A stretch of 59,179 bases of DNA. Origin: Coxiellaceae bacterium. GTDB lineage: Bacteria; Pseudomonadota; Gammaproteobacteria; Coxiellales; Coxiellaceae. Under the pieces are notes generated by a model, which was not told where the DNA came from, did no database searches, and was given only the letters and a program-made list of their open reading frames with translations. Location: contig JARGOB010000018.1 in the NCBI GenBank assembly GCA_029212925.1, forward strand, positions 1-59,179. Reading direction: 5' to 3'. A program made the translations under genes and the position numbers. Positions 44,658 to 53,682 of this stretch are shown in pieces (position 1 is the stretch's first letter; each line of letters starts with the position of its first letter).

Positions 44658-47600
44658 ATGAGTCGTGAAGTGAAAGCTATTGTTCGACAAGGTTTCAGTA
44701 GATCCAACGATGATTTGGGAATGCTAGGATTTGCACGTGATACCTATGTGGCAGCACGGCAGCAGGGGTATAACGACGGCGCGGCGCCAACACCAGCAGA
44801 GATTGAAGCTGTTTTGCCGGAAATGTTTAAGATAGAATATGCCAAAGGTTGGTATTCTATAGGTCCTTACCGTCTTTATCATGGTCAACATGCGCTGGTA
44901 TCGCCATTGACGCCGATGGATTTTGAGTACACTCGACGTCAGCATGACTTGCAGCGTTATAATCGCAGTTTGATTTATCGCGATGTTGTTTCTTCAATTA
45001 AATTATTATTAAGCTATGCCGTAGAAAGAAATGCGAGCTTTACACGTAGTGATGTGAATCTCAGTTTTGGCCGTAATCGCATTATTGTATGGGTGTGCGA
45101 TGAATTACAGAATATGGTAAAGCAGCCTGCCAATGCTGAGCTATTAAGACAGATTGGTCAGTTAGAATATTATTTAGATTGTTGCACAAAAGAAGCAACG
45201 GTCGGAAACTTTTATCCAGAATCGACTAAAGATAAAGGTGCCAATGGCTTTCCTAATCGCTTAAGAGAAGTCAAACGTAAAGTGACCAACATAAAGAAAA
45301 CGGTAAAGTTGGCTTTAGAGATGCAGTCATTGGGTGATATGTTGCAAGGGTTTGGTGCGTCATTAACCACGGCAGTTTCCCACTTGGGTTGTTTCGCGTT
45401 GTATTTTTCTGCAGATGCCGCGGTAAAACCGGGTGGTGTTACTTTCGATTTTGATGAGTTTTATAGTCATAACGTATCTAGTGGTATGCGTGTGGGCTCA
45501 GTGATTACGAAGCGCGGTAGCTATGAAGATAAACTATATAATTCAGTGCTAGGTAAAGTAATTACTAATTTCTATGAAACGCTGCAGTCGATAGAAAAGC
45601 AAGAGCCGTTTGAAAATCGATTTTTAAATTGTACAAAAGGCGCGTATGCGGAAAGCTTCCGTCATATGGCTTCATATGTTTTAAAAGAGACGCCAGAATT
45701 AATGCCTAGGCGAGATTATATTTGGAGTGGTTTTTTAAACGATGAATATTTTCCTTTAGATTTAGAAAATGGCCAGTCAGTTGAAGGCGATGAGTTAGCA
45801 GCAGATGTTATGCAATTATTTGGCTTATTGATTGAAGCGCATAAGATTGCTCAACAATTTAAAAAAGGCAAAGGGCCGGCCAGCTTTGTTGGTGATTATA
45901 ATATGGTGTATAACGCCCACATGCATTGGGCTATGCAATCATTGTTATTACAATGGCGCGCATTAAATAGAAAGATTACTGAATTAACGGCAAAATTGAA
46001 TGGCGTGCGTTCTACTATTATGCGTTCAGCTCCGCGTGGTGGTACGTGTTTTCATAAAAATGCAGCCGTAATGGAAAGTGAATTTAGTGCGGCATCTACT
46101 GCATTGGATTCAGTCGATACGGATTATAATGCTATTGATGATCGTATCCGCTTATTGCATACCGAGGGGTATTTGAAAAAGAAATGCAAAGAAGCAAAGC
46201 AATTTGTTGTTGATGCATCGAGTTCTGCAGAAGAGCTATTAAGGGCGGGAGTATTGACAGAAGATGAATACAGAAAGGTAGAACAATATCGACCAACTGT
46301 TGAGGTGCGCGATGTGTCTGGCAGTGCTGAATCAAAACCGACGCGTGAATTTAAAGTAATTGATGAGCTGCGTGATCCTTTAACAGACATGGGTGCATTT
46401 AGAATGGCGACACCGGTGGTTGAATCAAAAGATTCATTTTCCATGAATGTTGTCGGAGAAATGATTGCGCGTATATTGCCGGGCAGCAGTCCAAAAGCCA
46501 TTGTGCCTAGAACGCGTGACATAGAGCACGGTGATAGCACTGAAATGAAAGCATTTGAGCGCGATATGGCGATTGATGAAGCTTTTTTTAAGGCACACTA
46601 TAGGGACTTAAAAGAGTATAGGGATGCTCCTGAGCGCTATGCAGAGCATAAGCGAGAATTGGTGAGAAGTGGCAAGGGCTTAAATGTATTATTTCCGTTG
46701 CTAATCGCTGCTAATCAAGCAGGCTTAGCTACAAAGTCTACGATGACATCAAAGCCACCTTATCATACGGCTGATTTTACTGTGATGGAAAATAGCGGTG
46801 GTATCATGTTGGTGGATAATTCAACGGACCCGATTGGTAGTATTGATTTTAGTAGTCAGGCATTGCTCGATTACTATGGTCGTGACGATGAATCGTTTGA
46901 TGGCATGCTGGGTCGTTACGCATTAAGTTTGGCGCGCTCGCACAGCATAACTCAGCAGGAATATTTAACAGAAAAATTAAATTCAGAATGTGCTAGTGAT
47001 AAGCAGCACATTGGTTTGCAAGCTGTGCGTTTAACTATTTGGCAGAATATGGTTGCTCTTGAGCAGACGCTCAATCGATTGCATGCTATGTTGGCGGCAA
47101 TTGAGGCAGCACAAGTGCTACCGGATCTGGCGAGTGGTAACCTAGCCGCTAATTGGGATGCTGCAAATGTTCACTGTCAGCGTTTGCCCGGTCATATATT
47201 GTTGGGTGATGGGATAAATGATATTTCGACTTTAATTGATCGCACGCAAGCTTTATATAATGAGGTGGCGGCGACACGTGCGTCACAGTATGAATATTGT
47301 TGTAAGCAATGGCATGTGGCTACTGCTTCACGACACAGTTATCGTTCAGCGTTGACAGGCATTACAGAGAAGTTAGCTGCGGTAAAATCGAAAGCAGCCC
47401 ACTTGGCTGGACATGAAGTTGATGGTCGTGCGCATATTACGGTTGGTGATATTAAGTGGCGGAAAGAGCAGCAATATAAAGTGTTGCGTGTTGCATCCGT
47501 TGAAAGAGCAGGTAAAGAAAGTAAGCGAATTGGGCAAAGGTATAATGTTGCTATGGTTGATCGTCAGGGCCACTGTCATAAAGGTGTGCGTTTTAAGACT

Positions 47601-48239
47601 CCATTACCAAAGAGGGAATTGGCGAAATTAGCAAAGCCACAGCAGGATGTAATGGCGGAATTTTTTAGTGGCAAAGCGTTTCAAAAGCTAACCAAGCGCA
47701 TACAAGATAATCAAGCAAGCTATGATAAGTATGAAACCTCATATCGCTGTAATAAAAAGAAAACCAGTGAATTTAATTATGTGGTGATTGGTGCTGGCAA
47801 AGCGGCTAATATGCAAGCGTATATGAATGGGCTGATGCTGAGATTACGCACAGCGTTAGATGCTAGTCCTGACGATCGTGATCGCGCTTGGGCTGGTGTG
47901 TATGATTGGTTGGGCGGTCCGGCAGGTCAAGTTGACTTTAGTGATCGTCAGCAGCGCGATGCTTTTTTAACGTCGGATAAGCTTACTTATAAAGTAAGGC
48001 TGCGAAATAAAATTGGTGAGTTCAATGAGGAGGATACAGAATTTACTGCATTATCTCATCGCCATGGTTCGCATGGTGATTCATGTGCTTCAAACCTTTG
48101 GGGTATGCGTGGTTTCAGTAGGTTACCGGCAACAACAGAGTTACTATTTAATTTTGTTAAGCAGGCGCGGCGATACCTAGATGCGCATGTGGACCGACCT
48201 GTAGCGGCGCCACATGCACATGCAGATATTTCCGCTTAA
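44658..48239 (+). CDS. Very large helical protein, putative effector
   Basis: No family is recognised in the 1193 residues, and no signal peptide is present. The chain is mostly helical, with Cys-poor segments and scattered basic patches (for example KRELAKLAKPQQDVMAEFF). No protease, kinase, ankyrin or other eukaryotic-like motif stood out. The ATG at 44658 has GGGAGG 7 bases upstream; a GTG lies one codon earlier. Its start region is 13/14 identical to that of the 1222-residue gene at 38280, although the proteins show no clear similarity by eye. Effector status is inferred from size, novelty and neighbours. Confidence 0.6.
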   Translation: MSREVKAIVRQGFSRSNDDLGMLGFARDTYVAARQQGYNDGAAPTPAEIEAVLPEMFKIEYAKGWYSIGPYRLYHGQHALVSPLTPMDFEYTRRQHDLQRYNRSLIYRDVVSSIKLLLSYAVERNASFTRSDVNLSFGRNRIIVWVCDELQNMVKQPANAELLRQIGQLEYYLDCCTKEATVGNFYPESTKDKGANGFPNRLREVKRKVTNIKKTVKLALEMQSLGDMLQGFGASLTTAVSHLGCFALYFSADAAVKPGGVTFDFDEFYSHNVSSGMRVGSVITKRGSYEDKLYNSVLGKVITNFYETLQSIEKQEPFENRFLNCTKGAYAESFRHMASYVLKETPELMPRRDYIWSGFLNDEYFPLDLENGQSVEGDELAADVMQLFGLLIEAHKIAQQFKKGKGPASFVGDYNMVYNAHMHWAMQSLLLQWRALNRKITELTAKLNGVRSTIMRSAPRGGTCFHKNAAVMESEFSAASTALDSVDTDYNAIDDRIRLLHTEGYLKKKCKEAKQFVVDASSSAEELLRAGVLTEDEYRKVEQYRPTVEVRDVSGSAESKPTREFKVIDELRDPLTDMGAFRMATPVVESKDSFSMNVVGEMIARILPGSSPKAIVPRTRDIEHGDSTEMKAFERDMAIDEAFFKAHYRDLKEYRDAPERYAEHKRELVRSGKGLNVLFPLLIAANQAGLATKSTMTSKPPYHTADFTVMENSGGIMLVDNSTDPIGSIDFSSQALLDYYGRDDESFDGMLGRYALSLARSHSITQQEYLTEKLNSECASDKQHIGLQAVRLTIWQNMVALEQTLNRLHAMLAAIEAAQVLPDLASGNLAANWDAANVHCQRLPGHILLGDGINDISTLIDRTQALYNEVAATRASQYEYCCKQWHVATASRHSYRSALTGITEKLAAVKSKAAHLAGHEVDGRAHITVGDIKWRKEQQYKVLRVASVERAGKESKRIGQRYNVAMVDRQGHCHKGVRFKTPLPKRELAKLAKPQQDVMAEFFSGKAFQKLTKRIQDNQASYDKYETSYRCNKKKTSEFNYVVIGAGKAANMQAYMNGLMLRLRTALDASPDDRDRAWAGVYDWLGGPAGQVDFSDRQQRDAFLTSDKLTYKVRLRNKIGEFNEEDTEFTALSHRHGSHGDSCASNLWGMRGFSRLPATTELLFNFVKQARRYLDAHVDRPVAAPHAHADISA

Positions 48240-48409
48240 ACAAGCGGGAATAGCCCCCTGGTAAGATACGCGCATAAAAACAACTGATTGTGCGCTTTTA
48301 AGGGGGGCGCTGAGGCGCATGCTTAACAGCTGATACAAAGTACGGTATTTTTTAGCTTGCGGTTATAGTGTACCTTCGGTTCTGAAGTTTTGACTTTTAT
48401 TTTCTAATC

Positions 48410-48439
48410 GTTGACATATGTCAACATCTGTTTTATACT
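48410..48439 (+). promoter_or_regulatory. Promoter with 16-base palindromic operator
   Basis: TTGACA (48411-48416), 17 bases, TATACT (48434-48439) is nearly consensus. The -35 lies inside the perfect palindrome GTTGACATATGTCAAC (48410-48425), so a dimeric repressor there would block transcription. It is 20 bases before the HicA-like gene. Confidence 0.7.
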
Positions 48440-48459
48440 CGAAATATAGGTAATTGACT

Positions 48460-48723
48460 ATGCCTGGACGTAAAAAGCATCCGCGCAAAGAAATTGAATT
48501 AGCAATTCAATATGCGGAGTCAAAAGGTTGGTTATATAAGAAATCAGTCAATTCTGCACATGCATGGGGTCGATTGTTATGTCCGTTACATACACCGGAA
48601 GGCTGTGCATTATCGATATGGTCTACGCCAAGGAATGTAAGAATACATGCTGATCAAATTAAAAGGCGGATAGACCGATGCTTACATGTTATCGAGGTTT
48701 TTTATGAAACAGAATCAATATAA
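48460..48723 (+). CDS. Small HicA-like protein, putative toxin
   Basis: The 87-residue basic protein begins PGRKKHPRKEIELAIQYAES, followed by GWLYKKSVNSAHAWGRLLCP and the conserved SIWSTPRNVRIHADQIKRR. It belongs to a widespread small family that is regularly paired with an HTH protein and resembles HicA (a double-stranded-RNA-binding-like fold with an invariant His). It overlaps the partner gene by 20 bases. Toxin function is inferred from pairing and the autoregulatory-looking promoter. The ATG at 48460 is preferred to a TTG at 48454. Confidence 0.65.
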   Translation: MPGRKKHPRKEIELAIQYAESKGWLYKKSVNSAHAWGRLLCPLHTPEGCALSIWSTPRNVRIHADQIKRRIDRCLHVIEVFYETESI

Positions 48724-49267
48724 ATTTACATTAATACTAGATGGTGTAAGTGATACAACTGAAGATTTAGAAGATCAGCTGTATGAGGCAGGGTGTGATG
48801 ATGCCTTGATTTATTTTCGAAATGGTACAGTGTTACTGGATTTTTCACGCCAGTCATCATCTTTAGAGAAGGCTGTGTTGTCAGCTATTAAAGCCATTGA
48901 AAGTATTCCAGCGGGTGCGCAAGTGATTAGCATGTCTCCTGATGCTTTAGTGACAGAAGCTGAAATTGCCAAACGGCTTAATAAGCCCCGCCAATCAGTG
49001 TCGCTATGGGCAAAACGGGTTCGTCGACAAGCAATACCATTCCCTAACCCTATTTCTGGGCTTGCAGATAAATCTCCTATGTGGCGATGGCTTGATGTCG
49101 TAAAGTGGTTGCATCAACAACAGTTAGTTGATGATATAACAATGCTTGAGTCAGCACGCTTTGTTGAGAGCCTGAATGCAGTATTGACGGCAAGAGATTC
49201 TGATACCCAAGCGCATCGGCAACATATTTTACAACAATTAAAAAGCCTAAGGTCTTCTAGTACCTAG
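48704..49267 (+). CDS. HTH partner of the HicA-like protein, putative antitoxin
   Basis: A 187-residue protein with an N-terminal HicB-like fold (YKFTLILDGVSDTTEDLEDQ, YEAGCDDALIYFRNGTVLLD, then SLEKAVLSAIKAIESI). A winged/AlpA-type HTH follows at about 90-140 (LVTEAEIAKRLNKPRQSVSL, then WAKRVRRQAIPFPNP). This layout is typical of the partner in this gene pair: the first part would neutralise the small protein, the second bind the palindromic operator. Confidence 0.65.
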   Translation: MKQNQYKFTLILDGVSDTTEDLEDQLYEAGCDDALIYFRNGTVLLDFSRQSSSLEKAVLSAIKAIESIPAGAQVISMSPDALVTEAEIAKRLNKPRQSVSLWAKRVRRQAIPFPNPISGLADKSPMWRWLDVVKWLHQQQLVDDITMLESARFVESLNAVLTARDSDTQAHRQHILQQLKSLRSSST

Positions 49268-49302
49268 GTGCGTAGCAGTTAAAAATTCAGTATGATGTCT
49301 GC

Positions 49303-50673
49303 ATGGACACAAAAAAATTACGATACCTACCGTGGATAGTTGGTTTTGGCATGTTGATGGAGACGCTCGATGTCACCGTCATTAATACAGCCATTCCACA
49401 GATGTCGCGCTCACTAATGGTAAGCCCGATTTCATTAAAAATCGCGATTACCAGTTATTTACTAAGCCTTGCTGCATTTATGCCCATCAGTGGTTTTGTT
49501 GCCGATCGCATTGGTACCAAAGTGACCTTCGCTTGGGCGATGGTGGTTTTTATACTGGGATCCATTTTGGCGGGTTGCAGTGTGTCAGTGCCGATGTTAG
49601 TGATTGGCCGTATTGTACAAGGTGTTGGTGGGGCGATGATGACGCCCGTCGGTAGGTTGGTTTTATTACAGTCATTTCCTAAATCCGAATTCGCTAAAGC
49701 ATTTAGTTTGTATACGATTTTCGGCCAAATTGGCCCGGCCTTGGGGCCTGTGGTTGGCGGTGCGTTAACGACGGGTATTAGTTGGCGTATGGTTTTTTTT
49801 ATTAATATTCCGATAGGCATTATTGCATTATTTTTTATCCACCATTTTATTGATAACCAAAAACAAGATGAATTAAAACCATTTGATATCAGCGGATTTA
49901 TTGTATTTGGCGTGGCATTAGCATTGTTGATTTTTGCATTGACTTTACTGACTGAGCCCAGCATTGAGCGCTGGATTGAAATCATTATGCTGGCGATAAG
50001 TGCTGGGCTATTTGTTGCTTATTATTTTCATTATAAGCGAGTTGTTCATCCAGTCGTTAATCTCGGTTTGTTTCGTACGGCTACATTCCGCGTGGCTGTG
50101 CTAGGTAGCTTGGTAATACGTATGGCCATCGGCGCTATTCCATTTTTGCTGCCATTATTATTTCAGTTGAATTTTGGTTTGTCAGCATTTCAGTCGGGGT
50201 TGTACCTAGTATCTTATGGTGTTGCGCTAATCTGCGCTAAACCCCTGGTGTCACCATTAATACAGCGTGTGGGTTATCAAAAACTATTAATTATTACGCC
50301 GATACTGATCAGTATTTGTTTATTTGAGTTAGTCACTTTTACCTCAGTTACGCCGATCTGGTGGATAGTTACGCTGGTGTTTATTATTGGTTTCTTTTGT
50401 TCGTTGCAATTTACCTTTATGAATACGTTAAATTTTGTTGATATTAAGGCGCAAGATAAATCTGCGGCAACCAGTGTCAGTAGCGTTATGCAACAGTTCG
50501 CCATGAGTTTGGGTGTTTGCGTTGCGGCGGGCTTATTGCTGGTTTTTGGTGGTGCACAACATGGCCATTATATTAATCAATCGGTATTTAAAAACGTATG
50601 GTTAGTGCTAGGGTGTATTCCGTTATTGTCGCTCATTATTTTCGGTCAACTACGATCCAAATCTCACTTGTAA
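49303..50673 (+). CDS. MFS drug/solute exporter (DHA2-like)
   Basis: A 456-residue major facilitator. Motifs are LDVTVINTAIPQMSRSL in helix 1, GFVADRIGTKVTF after helix 2, RIVQGVGGAMMTPVGRLVLL (helix 4), and GQIGPALGPVVGGALTTGIS with WRMVFFINIPIGI (motif C of antiporters). This is the layout of proton-driven multidrug exporters close to MdtD. Substrates cannot be read. No strong ribosome site precedes the ATG. It overlaps the convergent DUF4922-like gene by 24 bases. Confidence 0.85.
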   Translation: MDTKKLRYLPWIVGFGMLMETLDVTVINTAIPQMSRSLMVSPISLKIAITSYLLSLAAFMPISGFVADRIGTKVTFAWAMVVFILGSILAGCSVSVPMLVIGRIVQGVGGAMMTPVGRLVLLQSFPKSEFAKAFSLYTIFGQIGPALGPVVGGALTTGISWRMVFFINIPIGIIALFFIHHFIDNQKQDELKPFDISGFIVFGVALALLIFALTLLTEPSIERWIEIIMLAISAGLFVAYYFHYKRVVHPVVNLGLFRTATFRVAVLGSLVIRMAIGAIPFLLPLLFQLNFGLSAFQSGLYLVSYGVALICAKPLVSPLIQRVGYQKLLIITPILISICLFELVTFTSVTPIWWIVTLVFIIGFFCSLQFTFMNTLNFVDIKAQDKSAATSVSSVMQQFAMSLGVCVAAGLLLVFGGAQHGHYINQSVFKNVWLVLGCIPLLSLIIFGQLRSKSHL

Positions 50674-51630
50674 TTGTTGCCAAAATTCAGCGTAATCAGC
50701 TTCGGCTATTGGACTGTTGCCGCTGATTAAATGCTTTATCACACTAAGGCCGTCATTGTTGATTTTATCCCAAATCATGTTGCTGTTATCGCCATGTGGC
50801 ACAGGGTATATGCCATAACCACAGACTTCAACAACACCAATGCCTTCGCTTTTTACTTTTTGGATGGGGATAGGGGTGCGAAAGTCGGGATGGCGGAATA
50901 AAATATAAAGGTGATATGTGCCGTGGTTTTTGTCCAATAGTAAATTGCAGCTGTTTTTTTTACGTTGGCTTTTCCAGTTCTCGATAAGATCACCGCCTAT
51001 TTTAATAAGCGTATTGCTGTTGCAGCTGCTAAGGCGGGCGCAGGCAATAGGGTAGTTCAGCAATTCAAGTGTATAGTCTGTATTGAGTTGTTCAAATGCT
51101 GCATGAGCGGTTTGAATTGGTAAGGTGAGGTCTTTAAAAATCTGATAATGATGATGTTGTAGTATCGAGGCGCCTGCCCACTGCACATCACTATTAGAGC
51201 AGCACGTATATTCAGGTGCTTGATTTACGAAGTCGACTAGGTCAATAACGCATTGTCGACGCATTGTCATCGGATAATGTTGTTTACTGATTACTACGGT
51301 GTGGTAGGGGAATAGCGGATACGGTGAGTATTGCGCAAAATAATCTTGGTTTGCTAGCTTGAGTTCATGCACACGTAAAGTTTCTTTACCGGGTGCATTG
51401 ATATTCTCGTAACAAATAGGGCAGTCTAAGCCCGCAGGCTTTTGGCGATTGGCCATGTCTTGTATGTAGTGATCGCGTAAGTAATTAACCTGTGCCTTAA
51501 ATATTACATTATATTTTGAGTCTTCAAAACTGAAGTATAAGTTATCTTTCAAACGCGCAGGCTCAATATAGCCGAGTTGAATTTCTTCTTGATACAATGA
51601 CTCAAGTGCAGAGGTTAATGTTGTGGTCAC
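50650..51630 (-). CDS. DUF4922/HIT-like sugar-phosphate nucleotidyltransferase
   Basis: A 326-residue protein with a zinc-type CPICYEN near residue 70 and the triad-like motif GASILQHHHYQIF (H-x-H-x-Q, as in GalT's HPHGQ). It also contains NLLLDKNHGTYHLYILFRHP. It fits the DUF4922/GalT-like group, which transfers UMP or another nucleotide between UDP-sugar and sugar-1-phosphate. It is the last gene of an operon with a sugar kinase, an NAD epimerase and a sugar porter and overlaps the kinase by 4 bases, supporting a role in making a UDP-sugar. The exact donor and acceptor are unknown. Confidence 0.7.
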   Translation of the reverse strand: MTTTLTSALESLYQEEIQLGYIEPARLKDNLYFSFEDSKYNVIFKAQVNYLRDHYIQDMANRQKPAGLDCPICYENINAPGKETLRVHELKLANQDYFAQYSPYPLFPYHTVVISKQHYPMTMRRQCVIDLVDFVNQAPEYTCCSNSDVQWAGASILQHHHYQIFKDLTLPIQTAHAAFEQLNTDYTLELLNYPIACARLSSCNSNTLIKIGGDLIENWKSQRKKNSCNLLLDKNHGTYHLYILFRHPDFRTPIPIQKVKSEGIGVVEVCGYGIYPVPHGDNSNMIWDKINNDGLSVIKHLISGNSPIAEADYAEFWQQLQVRFGS

Positions 51631-52742
51631 GCTATTTCGCTTTCATCTATAATGCGGTGAATGATATTTTCGATTTGACCCATTTTTTTGTCGATTTGTT
51701 TGACTAATTGGAATTGTGCTTTAGCACGAATTAAGTTTTGTTGGTCATATTGCGTTTTAAAATAGGTATCGCCATTAATGTAGTCGGTTAAAAAACGCAT
51801 ACCGATAATGAATGGCAGTAGGTGTGATGATAGTGGCAAGAATGCTAATTCTGTTTCGGTAATGCTGTGCTGCATACTGGTAATAAAGCCGCGACAAAAG
51901 CCTTCAAATAGGTTGAGGTCAATATCTACTTTGCTTAAATCAGCCTCATCTTCTTTGGCGGTTGCTGTGCCTGTTCGGATAGCATCGCTGTAATCGTAAT
52001 GCAAATAGCCAGGCATAACGGTGTCCAAATCGATAACGCACAAGGCTTTACCATTTTTATCTAATAACACATTATTAAATTTAGTGTCATTATGAATGAT
52101 ACGCAATGGGATTTTTCCGGTTTGGCCTAATTGCAGGATAGTGCGCATTTGTTTGGCGTGGTCACGAATAAACGAAATTTGTTCTATTGCATTTGCTTTG
52201 CGGCGACAACGATCTTCAGCTAATGCTTGTTCAAATTGTTTGACGCGAAAGTCTATGTCATGAAAGTGGGGTATAGTGTCGGCAATGGTGTTGATGTCGA
52301 TGTCGCTCAGCATATCCAAAAATTGACCGTAAATTTTTCCGCCTTCGTAAGCGTGGTCTGCACTGGGCACTAAATCCAGTGCCTGGCCTGGGATATAAAT
52401 ATAAACAGCCCAATAATTATTGCGTTCATCATGGTAATACATTTGGCCATTGCAGCACGGTACAACGGTCAAGCTGTGCCATTCGGGGTGGGGGTCATTG
52501 TGAGCTATTAGCTTGTGTCGCAGGTGATTGCTTACTAAGCTGATATTATTCATCAGCTGCGGCACATCAGTAAATACATCGGCATTAATGCGTTGGTAAA
52601 TATAGTTGTGATGTATTGGGCTGCGAGTGGTGACTAAGTAGGTATCATTAATATGCCCTGAGCCGAATGACCTGACGTCATCGAATTCTCCCTCCACTTG
52701 AAATTGATCAAACAGTGAGGTGAAATCGATATTATTAATCAC
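51627..52742 (-). CDS. NahK-like N-acetylhexosamine 1-kinase
   Basis: A 371-residue kinase of the aminoglycoside phosphotransferase fold. The catalytic loop is RIIHNDTKFNNVLLD and the metal-binding segment CVIDLDTVMPGYLHYDYSDA. These are close to NahK, which phosphorylates GlcNAc or GalNAc at C1. I use the GTG at 52742, which overlaps the epimerase stop by 8 bases (the same overlap as between transporter and epimerase); a TTG at 52775 would add 11 residues. The specificity is inferred from family and operon; other sugars are possible. Confidence 0.75.
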   Translation of the reverse strand: MINNIDFTSLFDQFQVEGEFDDVRSFGSGHINDTYLVTTRSPIHHNYIYQRINADVFTDVPQLMNNISLVSNHLRHKLIAHNDPHPEWHSLTVVPCCNGQMYYHDERNNYWAVYIYIPGQALDLVPSADHAYEGGKIYGQFLDMLSDIDINTIADTIPHFHDIDFRVKQFEQALAEDRCRRKANAIEQISFIRDHAKQMRTILQLGQTGKIPLRIIHNDTKFNNVLLDKNGKALCVIDLDTVMPGYLHYDYSDAIRTGTATAKEDEADLSKVDIDLNLFEGFCRGFITSMQHSITETELAFLPLSSHLLPFIIGMRFLTDYINGDTYFKTQYDQQNLIRAKAQFQLVKQIDKKMGQIENIIHRIIDESEIA

Positions 52743-53682
52743 CGCGCGACACTCTAATAGAGTCGAAGTAGGCAATGGTTTTCTCCAATCCTTTTCGCAG
52801 GTCTGCTTGTGGTTGCAGCCCTAGCTGTTCAACAAGGCGCGTGTTATCAGCGCATGAATGTTTAATGTCTCCTGCACGATCGGGTTGATGCAATATTTTT
52901 GATGATGAGCCAGTGATATCAATAATTTGTTTGGCAAGCTCGTTAATGGTAATGCTGCGCCCACAGGCGGCATTAATGACATCGCCGCCTTTCTTGCAGG
53001 CGGCCAAATTGGCTTTGGCCACATCTTCAACGTAAATAAAATCACGCGTTTGTTTGCCATCACCAAAAATAGTGATGTCTTGATTGCGCATGGCATGATG
53101 TATAAAAATAGGTACGGCAGCAGCATAAGCTGATAATGGATCTTGACGTGGACCAAATACATTAAAATAACGCAGTGAAGTGGTTTTTAATGTGGAGTGT
53201 AATGCAGCCATGGATAATAAATATTCGCCATCCAATTTGCTAATAGCATAGGGAGATTGCGGCTCAGGTCGCATGGTCTCTGTTTTTGGCAGCTCAGGGT
53301 TATCACCATAAACAGCAGCTGATGATGAATGTACCATGCTTTTAACATTATGCTGTTGCGCACATTGCATCACGGTGAGTGTGCCGATAGTGTTGGTGGT
53401 AAAATAGTTGGTTGGTTTGTCCATTGATTCTGGAACACTAATGCGTGCAGCAAGGTGTAAAACATAGTCCGTATCATTAAAGGCTTCATCTATTTGTTGC
53501 TTATGACAAATGTCGGCCTCGAGCAGTGTAAAGTTTTCATTGTCTAAAAAAGGTTTAATATTTTTTTTTGAGCCAGTGTCAAAGTTATCGATAACGACTA
53601 CTTGGTATTTTTTTTGCAAGCTTAACGCTACAAGGTGGCTACCTATAAATCCTGCACCACCGGTAATGACTACTTTAGTCAT
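52735..53682 (-). CDS. NAD-dependent UDP-sugar 4-epimerase (GalE/WbpP-like)
   Basis: The 315-residue extended SDR has the Rossmann GGAGFIGSHLVAL, the catalytic triad Ser/Tyr/Lys in HSSSAAVYGDNP and SPYAISKLDGEYLL, and GPRQDPLSAYAAAVPIFI with FGDGKQTRDFIYVEDVAKA. It most resembles UDP-Glc/UDP-GlcNAc 4-epimerases with a bacterial WbpP/Gne-like substrate loop. The ATG at 53682 overlaps the transporter stop by 8 bases. It would interconvert the gluco and galacto forms of the UDP-sugar made by this operon. Confidence 0.85.
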   Translation of the reverse strand: MTKVVITGGAGFIGSHLVALSLQKKYQVVVIDNFDTGSKKNIKPFLDNENFTLLEADICHKQQIDEAFNDTDYVLHLAARISVPESMDKPTNYFTTNTIGTLTVMQCAQQHNVKSMVHSSSAAVYGDNPELPKTETMRPEPQSPYAISKLDGEYLLSMAALHSTLKTTSLRYFNVFGPRQDPLSAYAAAVPIFIHHAMRNQDITIFGDGKQTRDFIYVEDVAKANLAACKKGGDVINAACGRSITINELAKQIIDITGSSSKILHQPDRAGDIKHSCADNTRLVEQLGLQPQADLRKGLEKTIAYFDSIRVSRGD

